Part shown: positions 8,265 through 17,917 of the stretch, in pieces
How positions within the stretch are numbered: the stretch's first letter is position 1
How the letters are laid out: each line of letters begins with the position of its first letter
Assembly (NCBI RefSeq): GCF_026222555.1
Contig: NZ_CP098511.1
Location: 229,501-293,500 of the forward strand
Direction of reading: 5' to 3'
Source: Aquimarina sp. ERC-38
GTDB lineage: Bacteria; Bacteroidota; Bacteroidia; Flavobacteriales; Flavobacteriaceae
DNA: 64,000 bases
The notes under the pieces: model-generated
Databases searched by the model: none
The model's input: the letters and a program-made list of their open reading frames with translations, nothing else
Told to the model about the DNA's origin: nothing
Program-made: the position numbers and the translations under genes

Positions 8265-9701
8265 TTGAGAAAAATTATTTTACATCTATTATTTAGTTTG
8301 CTATTTGTGTTCATAACAAAAGTTACGGCACAAGTACTACAAATATCTAATGAAAAAATGGGTATTGATAAGTCAGTAAAGCTGATGGTCTGTCAAATTT
8401 CAACTTCTCAAAAAACTTCGAGTACCGATAAAATTCAGCTACAACTAGGCAATGGAGAAAATATTCTTATCGCTAATGATAGCATTTCTACGCAAAAGTC
8501 CTACCAAATCACCTATCAGCAGCAGCCGTATATTCTCTATTTTACAACGTATCCACTTGTACAAATCAACGGTAAAGACAGTATCATAGACGAACCAAAA
8601 CGATTAATGGAAGTAAGCTTTGCTTCAAAAGATACGGTTATCCGGAAGAAAGCAGGTGTTGAACTAAGGGGTAATATTTCGCTTAAATTTCCAAAAAAGA
8701 GTTATGACCTGGAGTTTAGAAATAGTAATAATACAAAGGTATCAGAAGACGTTCGATTCTTAAAGATGCGTAAAGATGACGATTGGGTGTTGGACGGAAT
8801 TTACAACGAAGTTTTACGTATCCGTTCTCATTTTGGCAACCAACTCTGGTCTAAAATATACCAACTTCCTTACCTGGACAAAGAACCAAAGGCTAAAAGT
8901 GGGATTACATCAGCCTATGTAGAAGTATTTGTAAATCAACAGTATAAAGGTATCTACTCTTTAACCGAACAGGTAGACAGAAAACTTTTACAATTAAAAG
9001 ATATTGAAAACGGAACGATTCAAGGAGAACTCTTTAAAGCTTCTAGCTATGAAGGAGCTCCTACCTTTACAAAAGCTCCCGAATTTAAGAATATTTTTCC
9101 GCATTGGGCCGGATATACCATGGAGTTTCCGGTAGTTGATTATAAATCTTACTGGGATAATCTATATGATGTTACCAAATTTGTGATAGACGCTCCTGTA
9201 GAAACTTTTAATCGTAAAATAGCTCAAAAAATAGACCTTTCTAATGCCATGGACTATTTTATCTTAGTAAACGTATTGCGTGCTACCGATAACTTAGGGA
9301 AGAATTTCTACCTGGCCAGATACAAAAAGGACACTCCCTATTTTATCGTTCCCTGGGATCTGGACGGCGTGCTGGGTACCATCCAGGATGGTAAGCAAAT
9401 CCCAACTACAGACGATATTTTATCAAATAACCTATTTGATCGGCTTTTAAAAGACAACCCTGACCAATACCGTACTAAAATTAAAGCCAGGTGGGATAGT
9501 TTACGAACTACACAACTGAAGACAACCGCCTTATTAAACACCATAGATCGTACGTACCAAAAATTTCTAAAAGAAAAAATTTATGAGCGTGAAGAACTCA
9601 TTTGGAACACAGAAATTTCCCATTCTGAGGCTTATGCTTATATGAAACAATGGCTAAAAGACCGGTTGACCTATCTTGACACTTATTTTAAAGAGTTGTA
9701 G
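8265..9701 (+). CDS. CotH-family kinase-like protein, secreted
   Basis: A 478-residue protein with an N-terminal signal peptide (about residues 1-22, ILHLLFSLLFVFITKVTA). The start is TTG at 8265; a purine-rich AAAGAGG lies about 8 nt upstream, and the signal peptide supports it because no ATG precedes the hydrophobic core. The CotH fold shows as VELRGNISLKFPKKSYDLEF (nucleotide-binding loop with its lysine), LRKDDDWVLDGIYNE-like and RSHFGNQLW segments, and the acidic motif YFIVPWDLDGVLG. CotH proteins are atypical secreted protein kinases, first shown for spore-coat proteins. In Bacteroidota the substrates are unknown. It stands alone, between DUF433 and a metallopeptidase-like gene. Confidence 0.88.
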   Translation: MRKIILHLLFSLLFVFITKVTAQVLQISNEKMGIDKSVKLMVCQISTSQKTSSTDKIQLQLGNGENILIANDSISTQKSYQITYQQQPYILYFTTYPLVQINGKDSIIDEPKRLMEVSFASKDTVIRKKAGVELRGNISLKFPKKSYDLEFRNSNNTKVSEDVRFLKMRKDDDWVLDGIYNEVLRIRSHFGNQLWSKIYQLPYLDKEPKAKSGITSAYVEVFVNQQYKGIYSLTEQVDRKLLQLKDIENGTIQGELFKASSYEGAPTFTKAPEFKNIFPHWAGYTMEFPVVDYKSYWDNLYDVTKFVIDAPVETFNRKIAQKIDLSNAMDYFILVNVLRATDNLGKNFYLARYKKDTPYFIVPWDLDGVLGTIQDGKQIPTTDDILSNNLFDRLLKDNPDQYRTKIKARWDSLRTTQLKTTALLNTIDRTYQKFLKEKIYEREELIWNTEISHSEAYAYMKQWLKDRLTYLDTYFKEL

Positions 9702-9809
9702 ATTGCTTTTAGGTACCTTCTATAAACGAGACACTTAGGATTTGCGTCACAGTTTCTTGCATTTAAGACAGGAAAAATGTTAATTAACGCTTATTTTGCT
9801 ACACATTTT

Positions 9810-10439
9810 ATGTTAAAAATAAAGCCCCGTCTTATCTATTTTATTTTACTTGTAGGTTGGTCAACGTGTGTGGCTTCACAACAGTACAGAATGATTAAAA
9901 ATAAAATAATACCAAACCTGATTAAAGAAGAAGCCATAACGGCTTTAAGTCATTACCCGGAATTAAAGGAAACTTATATTGAGTTTAAATTTAAAGAATC
10001 CCTGGGGAAGTCCATGATGAAAGCGCAACCTAAGTTTTTTACCTTATTTAGAAACCGGAAAAACAGAAAATACATCATTCTGATGAGCCGAAATTTTACT
10101 TTAGACGGAACTTCTTTAGATTTTAATACTATTCCAAAAAATGTTTTGATCGGTTGGTTAGGGCATGAATTAGGACATATTATGGATTACCGGGAAAGGA
10201 GCAGTCTGGATTTAACTTTATTTGGAATACGTTATTACTTTTCCGGAAAACATATTCGTGAGGCCGAACGTACTGCAGATACATTTGCAGTAACCCACAA
10301 AATGCGACCTTATATTCTGGAAACTAAGAAGTATATCCTGGAACACGTTGACCTTTCAGATAAATATAAAGATCGAATTAAAAAATTGTACCTGTCCCCA
10401 GACGAAATTTTATCTATTGCCGTAGAAAATACACCTTAA
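9810..10439 (+). CDS. Secreted HExxH metallopeptidase-like protein
   Basis: I do not recognise a named family. The 209-residue product starts with a signal-like helix (LIYFILLVGWSTCVAS) and carries GHELGH at residues 118-123, a zinc-protease HExxH motif. About 30 residues on comes EAERTAD (151-157), which resembles the third-ligand ExxAD segment of M48-type gluzincins. Its small size and lack of further membrane helices set it apart from HtpX or Ste24. An in-frame ATG at 9777 would add 11 residues (LINAYFATHF) before the signal peptide; ATG at 9810 is preferred. A periplasmic or lipid-anchored protease is the best guess. The next gene is 44 nt downstream. Confidence 0.65.
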   Translation: MLKIKPRLIYFILLVGWSTCVASQQYRMIKNKIIPNLIKEEAITALSHYPELKETYIEFKFKESLGKSMMKAQPKFFTLFRNRKNRKYIILMSRNFTLDGTSLDFNTIPKNVLIGWLGHELGHIMDYRERSSLDLTLFGIRYYFSGKHIREAERTADTFAVTHKMRPYILETKKYILEHVDLSDKYKDRIKKLYLSPDEILSIAVENTP

Positions 10440-10483
10440 ATATTATATAAACGTTTGCGCAGAAGTATAAACAAATTATTAGT

Positions 10484-11704
10484 ATGAGTACGTTATTATC
10501 AAAGTCTGAAAATTACGTTTTTGAGCTATTCAAAGAAAGATTAGCCAGAACCTACCTTTACCACAATTTTCTACATACGCAACGTGTGGTAGAAAGTACA
10601 CAGGAAATTATAGAACATACCGTATTAACCGATGATGAAAAGTGTATTTTAATGGTGGCCGCCTGGTTTCACGATACCGGGTATGTACAGGGCGCACAAG
10701 GACATGAAAAGGTTAGCGCCGATATAGCTGCAGAGTTTTTAAAAAAAGAAGGAAAAGACGAGAATTTTATTCAGGAAGTAGCCAAATGTATACGGGCTAC
10801 TAAGTTTGATAGTGAACCCACTTCTAAATTGGAAGAAATTATCCGAGATGCAGATAGTTCACATTTTGCTAAGGAGTATTATAGTAAAGTAAGCGAACTT
10901 TTACGACAAGAATTAAAACTACAAGATATTACCACGTTTTCGCCTAAGGAATGGCGTCTTGAAAATATTAAAATGTTTACCGAATGCCATCAATATTATA
11001 CCCGGTATGCTATAGAGAATTGGGAACCTAAAAAAAACGAACACTTGGTTTCTTTGTTAAAAAAGAAAAAGAAGAACAAGAAGAAGGATGACAAAGAAGA
11101 ACTAAAAGCAAAATTAAAGGCCAAATATAAAGAAGAAAGCCCGGAAAGAGGTATTCAAACCTTATTTAGGGTCACCCTTCGTAATCATATTAAGTTAAGT
11201 GATATTGCAGATACCAAAGCAAATATCCTTTTATCAGTAAATGCCATTATTATTTCGCTAGCCCTGGCAAATTTAATTCCTAAACTGGACTCCCCTACTA
11301 ATCGACATTTGATGATCCCTAGTTTAGTTCTGGTTTTATTCAGTGTAGCCTCTGTCATATTATCTATCATGTCTACACAACCTAAAGTAACAAGTGGGGA
11401 ATTTACTAAAGAACAGGTAAAAAATAAAGAAGTGAACTTATTGTTTTTTGGCAATTTTCATAAGATGCCGTTTGAACAATACCAATGGGCAATTAACGAA
11501 ATTTTATTAGACAAAAGCTATGTTTATGAGATGTTAACCAAGGATTTATACCTATTAGGCATTGTCCTTAACAAAAAATACAAATTATTAAAGATTACTT
11601 ATGTGGTTTTCACGATCGGAATCATATTATCCGTTTTAGCGTTCATCATTGCTTTTAGTAATACCGAATTTAGACCCATCGAAGAGATCATTATATCAAA
11701 ATAA
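10484..11704 (+). CDS. HD hydrolase fused to Pycsar-type membrane effector domain (DUF5706)
   Basis: A 406-residue two-part protein. Residues 1-190 form an HD-domain hydrolase: H31 in YHNFLH, H63-D64 in WFHDTGY, H74, and a late Asp in IIRDADSSHF, the usual metal ligands. Residues about 190-215 are a lysine-rich linker. Residues about 225-400 contain three membrane helices and the signature SDIADTKANILLSVNAI, typical of Pycsar effector (PycTM) proteins that respond to cyclic pyrimidine nucleotides. No cyclase gene is adjacent. The HD part could degrade a nucleotide signal and so gate the membrane part, or could itself be the sensor. The GH3 gene follows 51 nt later. Domain calls are good; the biological role is inference. 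Confidence 0.82.
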   Translation: MSTLLSKSENYVFELFKERLARTYLYHNFLHTQRVVESTQEIIEHTVLTDDEKCILMVAAWFHDTGYVQGAQGHEKVSADIAAEFLKKEGKDENFIQEVAKCIRATKFDSEPTSKLEEIIRDADSSHFAKEYYSKVSELLRQELKLQDITTFSPKEWRLENIKMFTECHQYYTRYAIENWEPKKNEHLVSLLKKKKKNKKKDDKEELKAKLKAKYKEESPERGIQTLFRVTLRNHIKLSDIADTKANILLSVNAIIISLALANLIPKLDSPTNRHLMIPSLVLVLFSVASVILSIMSTQPKVTSGEFTKEQVKNKEVNLLFFGNFHKMPFEQYQWAINEILLDKSYVYEMLTKDLYLLGIVLNKKYKLLKITYVVFTIGIILSVLAFIIAFSNTEFRPIEEIIISK

Positions 11705-11755
11705 AATAATGGGTGCTTTTCACTTAGAAAAACATACTATAATAACAGAAAAGTT

Positions 11756-13294
11756 ATGGCAATTATAGGTTCATTAATAAAAGGGGCAATACATCTTAAA
11801 GATGCGTTGACACCTTCGGTTGATCCGGTTTCTGCACAGGTAGATGTATTAAAGAGATTATTAGAAACTGCGGCGCGAACTGAATTCGGTAAGCATTATG
11901 ATTTTAATGAAATTCTAAATGCTCCGGATATGGAACAGGCCTTTCGGGAGCATGTACCTTATTTTGATTACCATAAAATTGCTGAAGAATGGTGGCACCA
12001 TATTCTGGATGGAAAAGAAGATATTACCTGGCCGGGCATTCCGGACTATTTTGCGTTAAGTTCGGGTACCACCGGAAAGAAAAGTAAAAGAATTCCTGTA
12101 ACTAACGATATGATCGAAGCCATCCGACAGGCAGGTATCAAACAGGTTGAAGCTTTATCTAATTTTGATCTGCCCGCATCCTTTTTTGAAAAAGAAATTA
12201 TGATGCTAGGCAGTTCTACCGATTTAAAAGAAATTGACGACCATTACGAAGGGGAAATTAGTGGTATTAGTGCTAGTAATATTCCTTTTTGGTTCGAAGG
12301 TTACTACAAGCCTGGTAAAGATATTGCCAAAATTGATAACTGGGATGACCGGGTACAACGTATTGCCGAAAAAGCAAAGACCTGGGATATTGGTGCGCTA
12401 AGCGGTATTCCGTCCTGGATGGAATTAATGATGCAGAAAGTAATTGACTACCATAAAGTAGACAACATTCACGAGATTTGGCCTAACCTAACAGTCTATA
12501 CTTCAGGAGGGGTAGCCTTTGCCCCTTATGAGAAGAGTTTTAATAAACTATTGGCACATCCGATAACCGTCATTGACACCTATCTGGCTTCAGAAGGTTT
12601 TATAGCTTGTCAGACCCATCCGGATTCAGATGCCATGCAATTGATTACGGATGGTGGCATTTATTTTGAATTTGTTCCCTTTCAACCAGAATATATCAAT
12701 CCCGACGGTTCCTTAACTGATAATGCTCCGGCTATCCCCTTGTCTAAAGTTGAAGCAAATCAGGATTATGTATTAATTATAAGTACGGTTTCCGGTGCCT
12801 GGCGATATATGATCGGAGATACCATTGAATTTACGGACGTAGAAAAAGCGGAAATCAGAATTACCGGAAGAACTAAGTTCTTTTTAAATGTGGTAGGTTC
12901 TCAACTTTCGGTAAATAAAATGAATACTGCCCTACGAGAAATTGAAGAGAAATTTAAAATAGAAATCCCGGAATTCACCTTATCAGCCACCAGAATTAAC
13001 GAAGAGTTTTATCATCACTGGTATTTAGGTACGGAAACTTCGGTTAGTAATGAAGAATTGGCAGAAGCTTTGGATCAATCCCTTAAAGACGCTAATAAAA
13101 ACTATAAAGTTGCCCGATCAAAAGCACTTAAAGGTGTAAAGGTTACTAAAATTGACCCGGACGCCTTTTACGAATGGAGTGGTTCCCAAAAGAAAAAAGG
13201 CGGACAGGTAAAAATGGAACGTGTCATGTCTGAAGAAAAGTTTGAAGAATGGAAGGAGTTTACAGAATCGTACACCTCTTCGGCTTCCGTATAA
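11756..13294 (+). CDS. GH3 family adenylate-forming enzyme
   Basis: A 512-residue homologue of plant GH3 acyl-acid amido synthetases. The ATP/phosphate loop FALSSGTTGKKSKRIPVT sits near residues 99-116, followed by the YTSGG segment in the nucleotide pocket and GDTIEFTDVEKAEIRITGR, the hinge before the mobile C-terminal domain. Length fits bacterial GH3 proteins. The family activates carboxylic acids as acyl-adenylates and couples them to amines; the bacterial substrates are unknown. The gene ends 20 nt before the large phosphoesterase gene, which suggests an operon running at least to the PAP2 gene. There is no membrane or signal sequence, so it is cytoplasmic. Confidence 0.9.
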   Translation: MAIIGSLIKGAIHLKDALTPSVDPVSAQVDVLKRLLETAARTEFGKHYDFNEILNAPDMEQAFREHVPYFDYHKIAEEWWHHILDGKEDITWPGIPDYFALSSGTTGKKSKRIPVTNDMIEAIRQAGIKQVEALSNFDLPASFFEKEIMMLGSSTDLKEIDDHYEGEISGISASNIPFWFEGYYKPGKDIAKIDNWDDRVQRIAEKAKTWDIGALSGIPSWMELMMQKVIDYHKVDNIHEIWPNLTVYTSGGVAFAPYEKSFNKLLAHPITVIDTYLASEGFIACQTHPDSDAMQLITDGGIYFEFVPFQPEYINPDGSLTDNAPAIPLSKVEANQDYVLIISTVSGAWRYMIGDTIEFTDVEKAEIRITGRTKFFLNVVGSQLSVNKMNTALREIEEKFKIEIPEFTLSATRINEEFYHHWYLGTETSVSNEELAEALDQSLKDANKNYKVARSKALKGVKVTKIDPDAFYEWSGSQKKKGGQVKMERVMSEEKFEEWKEFTESYTSSASV

Positions 13295-13314
13295 TTGATT
13301 AAACCCCTTTAAGT

Positions 13315-16300
13315 TTGAAAATTTTAGTCCCCATAATACTTTTTTTGTTTCTCTTAGGTTGTGCTTCTTACGAACCTAAATACCGGGAAGTATATACCCC
13401 GCAACCTGAAAATACTACTAAAGAAATAGAGAAAACCTTTTACCTAATTGGTGATGCAGGGTACGCGCAGGAAGGAGCAAGTACACCAGGTTTACTAGCT
13501 TTGGAAAAATACCTTAAGGAACATAAACAAGAAGGGAACTACACTATTTTTCTGGGAGATAACATTTACCCGGATGGTATGCCCAAAAAAGAGGCAAAAG
13601 ACCGTAGCATAGCAGAGCATCGTTTAAATATGCAAGCAGAGGCGGTTAAAAACTTTAAAGGAGAAGTTATTTTTATACCGGGTAATCATGATTGGTACAA
13701 CGAAGGCCTTAAAGGTTTAGCGAGAGAAGAAAAATACCTCAATAAACAGATTAAAGACAAGAACATTTTTAAACCAAAGAATGGTTGTGCATTACAAAGC
13801 ATTGAAGTCTCTGATAATATTCAGTTAATCATTTTAGATTCTCAGTGGTACCTGGAAGACTGGGACAAACACCCTACCATCAATGATAACTGCCCAGAGA
13901 TTAAAACCAGAGAAGCTTTATTTCTGGAAATTGAAAGTGAATTTAAAAAAAATCAAAACAAAACCATTCTTTTTACCCTTCATCATCCTTTGTATACTTA
14001 TGGTGTACATGGAGGTAAATTTGCGATGTCTAAACACCTGTTTCCCTCTCAAAGAAAGATTCCGTTGCCTGGTTTGGCTTCGTTGGTTACATTAATTCGG
14101 ACTACCGGGGGTATTTCTAGTCAGGATACTCAGAATAAACAGTACCAAAAATTAATTAATCGCCTGGAAACCTTAGCACAAGGAGGTGAAAAGATCATAT
14201 TTGCTTCCGGGCACGAACATTCCTTACAATACAATGTAAAGGACGGGGTACGCCAGATTGTTTCCGGAGCAGGAGCCAAAAATTCGTATGCTGCTCTAGG
14301 TAAATACAGCCAGTTTGCTTACGGAGGTCAAGGTTTTGTTCGTCTGGACATTTATAAAGACGGATCCTCTTATGCCACTTATTTCAGTAGTAAAAATAAC
14401 GAACCTGATCCGGTTTTTGAAGTAGAAGTATATCCTAAAAATAGAGAATTCAATACAGATACTATTGCCTTACCTCCTACTGCCACGGTAAAAGCTTCGG
14501 TGTATGAAAAAGAAGGTACGGAACGCTCTAAAGTGTATGAAGAAATATGGGGAGATCATTACCGAGAATTATATGGGACTGATGTCGAAGTTCCGGTAGC
14601 CCTTCTGGATACACTTTACGGAGGACTGGAAGTGGTAAGAAGAGGGGGCGGACATCAAACCCGAACTTTACGTTTACAGGATAAAGAAGGTAAAGAATAC
14701 AACCTTAGAGCACTTAAAAAAAGCGGAGTACTCTTTTTACAAGCTGTTTTATTTAAAGAGAATTATGTAAAAGAATCCTTAGAGAACACAGTTTCTGAAC
14801 GGATTTTAAAGGATTTTTATACGGCTGCACATCCCTATGCTTTTACCGTAGTCCCAGGTTTATCTGATGCCATTGGGTTATACCATACCAACCCCCGATT
14901 GATTTATTTACCAAAGCAAAAAAAACTGGGTAAGTTTAATGAAGATCACGGGGATGAATTGTATATGATTGAAGAACGTCCGGAAGAAGGTCATTTGGAT
15001 TTGGAAAGCTTCGGAACACCTGATGATATTGAAAGTACGCAGGATGTTTTTGAACGTTTACGCAAGGACGAAAAATATAAAGTCGATGAAAATGAATATA
15101 TCAAAGCACGGATATTTGATATGTTAATCGGAGACTGGGATCGTCATGAAGACCAATGGCGCTGGGCAGAATTTGAGTTAGAAAACGGAGATCATATATT
15201 TAAACCCATACCACGGGACCGGGATCAGGCATTTTCTAATTTTGACGGGGCTTTTCTGGGAGCTTTAAAAGGTAGTATGGGATTTGCGAAACAATTTCAG
15301 GTATATGATGAAGAAGTTGATGATGTCAAATGGTTAAACATTTCCGCACTTCGGCTTGACCGGAATTTATTACAAAGTACCACCGCGACAGACTGGAAAA
15401 AACAAGCTGAATTTATCCAAAAAAATTTGTCTGATAAAGCTATTGACAAAGCTTTTGAACGTCTACCTGAAGCTGCCAAAGGTGAAACAGCCGAACGGGT
15501 AAAAAAGAAATTAAAAGGCCGTAGAAATCATATTGTTTCTATTGCTATGGAGTATTATGACTATGTTTCTGAACTGGGAATTATTTGGGGTACGGATAAA
15601 GATGATTACTTTGAAATTATCCGAATGAAAAATGGAAAAACCGAAGTAATTGTACGAAGAATTAAAGATAATAAACCGGCAGATACGGTAAGTCAGCGTA
15701 TTTATGATCGTGCTGTTACTAAAGAATTATGGATTTACGGATTAGATGACGATGATGTTTTTGAAGTAAAAGGAAAACCGGACAATCCTATTAAAATCCG
15801 AATTATCGGGGGTCAGAATAACGATGTGTATAACATTAAAAAAGGAAGACGAGTTAGAGTTTATGATTACAAAAGTAAGCCCAACACTGTTCAAAAAAAG
15901 GGAGGTGCCCGTTTTAAATTTACCGATAATTACAGCATTAACCATTTTAATAAAGATCAGCGCACTTCTAAAGTAAATATGATTTTACCTAATATTGGGT
16001 TTAATCCGGACGATGGTTTACTCTTTGGGGTTACCGATGTTTTTACGTATAAAGGTTTTTATAAAAATCCGTTTACCCAACAACATTCTTTAGGTATTGG
16101 CTACTACCTGGCAACTTCCAGTTTTGACATTCGTTATACCGGTAAATTTGCCGGAGTGCTTAATAATTACAACCTGGTTGTAAAAGGAGTTTATACGAAC
16201 CCTAATTTTGCTGAAAACTTTTTTGGTTTCGGGAATGGTACGGAAAATAATCAGGATGAACTTGGGTTAGATTTTAACCGGGTTCAAATGAGTACATACG

Positions 16301-17022
16301 GCGGTACCGTTGGGTTTGAAAAAACTGGTAGGTTCGGGAGTTATTTTAGTTATATGGCATCCGTAGAAGGTATCGAAATACAACGTACGCCAGGACGTTT
16401 TTTATCTGAATCTAACATCTTTAGCGAAAATAGCCGAATTTTTAATCGGCAATGGTTCGGAGGGTTTAATATTACCTATCGATACGAAAGTTATGACCTG
16501 CTGGTTAATCCGTCTAAGGGGATGAAATTCGAACTTTCTGCCGGAAGTAAAACTAACCTGGAAGATACGGACAGAACCTTTGGGTACATTAAACCTTATT
16601 TAGGCTTTTACAATGCATTAAGCCGTAATAAAAGATGGGTTTTAAAGACAGCAGCCCTTTCTCAATTTAATATTACCAAGAATTATGAATTCTTTCAATC
16701 TGCGCAGTTAGGTCAGGAAAATTTACTAAGAGGTTATAGAAGACAGCGTTTTTCCGGACAAACTTCGCTGGCAGCCAATGCAGATGTTCGATACAGTTTT
16801 GGTCAGTTTAAGACCAGTTTGATTCCGTTGCAAATTGGGGTTTTTGTAGGTTCCGGAGTCGGAAGGGTCTGGCAGGATAATACTCCGGAAGATAATAGTT
16901 GGCATGCAGATGTAGGCGGTGGTTTCTGGTTAAACAGTACCAATGCAATTAGCGGAACTTTAAATATTTTTACCGGTCAGGACGATGTCCGTTTATCTGC
17001 CGGTTTTAAACTTCAATTTTAA
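13315..17022 (+). CDS. Lipoprotein fusion: metallophosphoesterase, kinase-like segment, outer-membrane barrel
   Basis: A 1235-residue protein starting with TTG; the lipoprotein signal LFLFLLGCASYEP ends in a lipobox Cys at residue 16. Residues about 38-360 are a calcineurin-like phosphoesterase: LIGDAGY, FLGDNIYPDGM, FIPGNHDWYN, HHPLYTYG and SGHEH supply the metal ligands. Residues about 430-760 are a separate domain with NLRALKKSG (463-471), IGDWDRHEDQWRW (from 605) and PRDRDQAF (633-640), which look like the lysine, catalytic DRH and metal Asp of atypical kinases. Residues from about 880 form a BamA-like surface-antigen barrel ending in aromatic-rich strands (LSAGFKLQF). Gaps to neighbours are about 20 nt on each side. 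The first and last domains are established family types; the kinase-like reading is mine. Confidence 0.85.
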   Translation: MKILVPIILFLFLLGCASYEPKYREVYTPQPENTTKEIEKTFYLIGDAGYAQEGASTPGLLALEKYLKEHKQEGNYTIFLGDNIYPDGMPKKEAKDRSIAEHRLNMQAEAVKNFKGEVIFIPGNHDWYNEGLKGLAREEKYLNKQIKDKNIFKPKNGCALQSIEVSDNIQLIILDSQWYLEDWDKHPTINDNCPEIKTREALFLEIESEFKKNQNKTILFTLHHPLYTYGVHGGKFAMSKHLFPSQRKIPLPGLASLVTLIRTTGGISSQDTQNKQYQKLINRLETLAQGGEKIIFASGHEHSLQYNVKDGVRQIVSGAGAKNSYAALGKYSQFAYGGQGFVRLDIYKDGSSYATYFSSKNNEPDPVFEVEVYPKNREFNTDTIALPPTATVKASVYEKEGTERSKVYEEIWGDHYRELYGTDVEVPVALLDTLYGGLEVVRRGGGHQTRTLRLQDKEGKEYNLRALKKSGVLFLQAVLFKENYVKESLENTVSERILKDFYTAAHPYAFTVVPGLSDAIGLYHTNPRLIYLPKQKKLGKFNEDHGDELYMIEERPEEGHLDLESFGTPDDIESTQDVFERLRKDEKYKVDENEYIKARIFDMLIGDWDRHEDQWRWAEFELENGDHIFKPIPRDRDQAFSNFDGAFLGALKGSMGFAKQFQVYDEEVDDVKWLNISALRLDRNLLQSTTATDWKKQAEFIQKNLSDKAIDKAFERLPEAAKGETAERVKKKLKGRRNHIVSIAMEYYDYVSELGIIWGTDKDDYFEIIRMKNGKTEVIVRRIKDNKPADTVSQRIYDRAVTKELWIYGLDDDDVFEVKGKPDNPIKIRIIGGQNNDVYNIKKGRRVRVYDYKSKPNTVQKKGGARFKFTDNYSINHFNKDQRTSKVNMILPNIGFNPDDGLLFGVTDVFTYKGFYKNPFTQQHSLGIGYYLATSSFDIRYTGKFAGVLNNYNLVVKGVYTNPNFAENFFGFGNGTENNQDELGLDFNRVQMSTYGGTVGFEKTGRFGSYFSYMASVEGIEIQRTPGRFLSESNIFSENSRIFNRQWFGGFNITYRYESYDLLVNPSKGMKFELSAGSKTNLEDTDRTFGYIKPYLGFYNALSRNKRWVLKTAALSQFNITKNYEFFQSAQLGQENLLRGYRRQRFSGQTSLAANADVRYSFGQFKTSLIPLQIGVFVGSGVGRVWQDNTPEDNSWHADVGGGFWLNSTNAISGTLNIFTGQDDVRLSAGFKLQF

Positions 17023-17042
17023 ATCAATTCAATAAATAAGAT

Positions 17043-17858
17043 ATGAAAAAGAATATTCCATCAGTATTTCGGTTAATTCTAGTCATTACCTTTCTATATT
17101 CAAGTTCATATGCACAGGAAGTGTCCTCTCCTTATGAAACTGATTTTTGGAAAGATGGTGCCTGGTTAACGGCAGGTTTTGGTTTAAGTGCCTACGGTTT
17201 GATTTTGATCCAAAATAAGGATGATCTTACTCAACAGGAATTTGAAAGTTTAAATGAAGACGATATTAATGGATTTGACCGCTGGGCTGCCGGTAATTAT
17301 TCAGAAAGTGCCAGTACTATTAGTGATATTCCTTTTTATGCATCTTTTGCTACTCCTTTTATTTTATTATTTGACGATAAGATGAATAATCATACCGGTC
17401 AAATATCCGTGATGTTATTAGAAAATTTATCTACTACAGCTGCTATGTTTTCTATTACAGCCGGATTAGTAAATAGAAGCCGACCTAAGGTATATAGCGA
17501 TGAATTAGAATTGAGTGAACGACTGGAAGGAGATAGCCAGCGCTCATTTTACAGTGGTCATGTAGCTGCTTCTGCAGCTTCTACCTTTTTTGCTGCACAA
17601 GTTTATAGCGATTTTTATCCTAATTCCAAAGCGAAACCTTATATCTGGGCAGCAGCAGCGGTTATTCCTGCGGCCGTAGGATATTTTAGGATAGAATCCG
17701 GGAATCATTTCTTAAGTGATGTACTTCTAGGTTATGCTATCGGTGCAGCAAGTGGTATTTTTGTCCCTAGATTACATAGAAAAACTAATAAAAATATTAG
17801 TTTGATTCCAAGTGTTGGCAGAAGGTACCAAGCAGTAACGATGGCCTACCGTTTTTAA
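17043..17858 (+). CDS. PAP2-family phosphatase (secreted or membrane)
   Basis: A 271-residue protein with a signal-like N-terminus (about residues 1-24, LILVITFLYSSSYA). The three PAP2 signatures are present: NRSRPK (144-149), SFYSGH (about 169-174, with Ser in place of the usual Pro in PSGH) and RIESGNHFLSD (about 216-226), whose His is the nucleophile. Hydrophobic stretches around these match the membrane-bound PAP2 fold. Likely substrates are phosphatidic acid, undecaprenyl pyrophosphate or lipid A phosphates. It lies 20 nt after the phosphoesterase/barrel gene and 59 nt before the DUF6268 gene, so it probably belongs to the same operon. Confidence 0.88.
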   Translation: MKKNIPSVFRLILVITFLYSSSYAQEVSSPYETDFWKDGAWLTAGFGLSAYGLILIQNKDDLTQQEFESLNEDDINGFDRWAAGNYSESASTISDIPFYASFATPFILLFDDKMNNHTGQISVMLLENLSTTAAMFSITAGLVNRSRPKVYSDELELSERLEGDSQRSFYSGHVAASAASTFFAAQVYSDFYPNSKAKPYIWAAAAVIPAAVGYFRIESGNHFLSDVLLGYAIGAASGIFVPRLHRKTNKNISLIPSVGRRYQAVTMAYRF

Positions 17859-17917
17859 ATTATTATAATTTTTCTTTAACTTAACAAAATATTAGAAAAT
17901 AACCCACCCTAGTTGTC

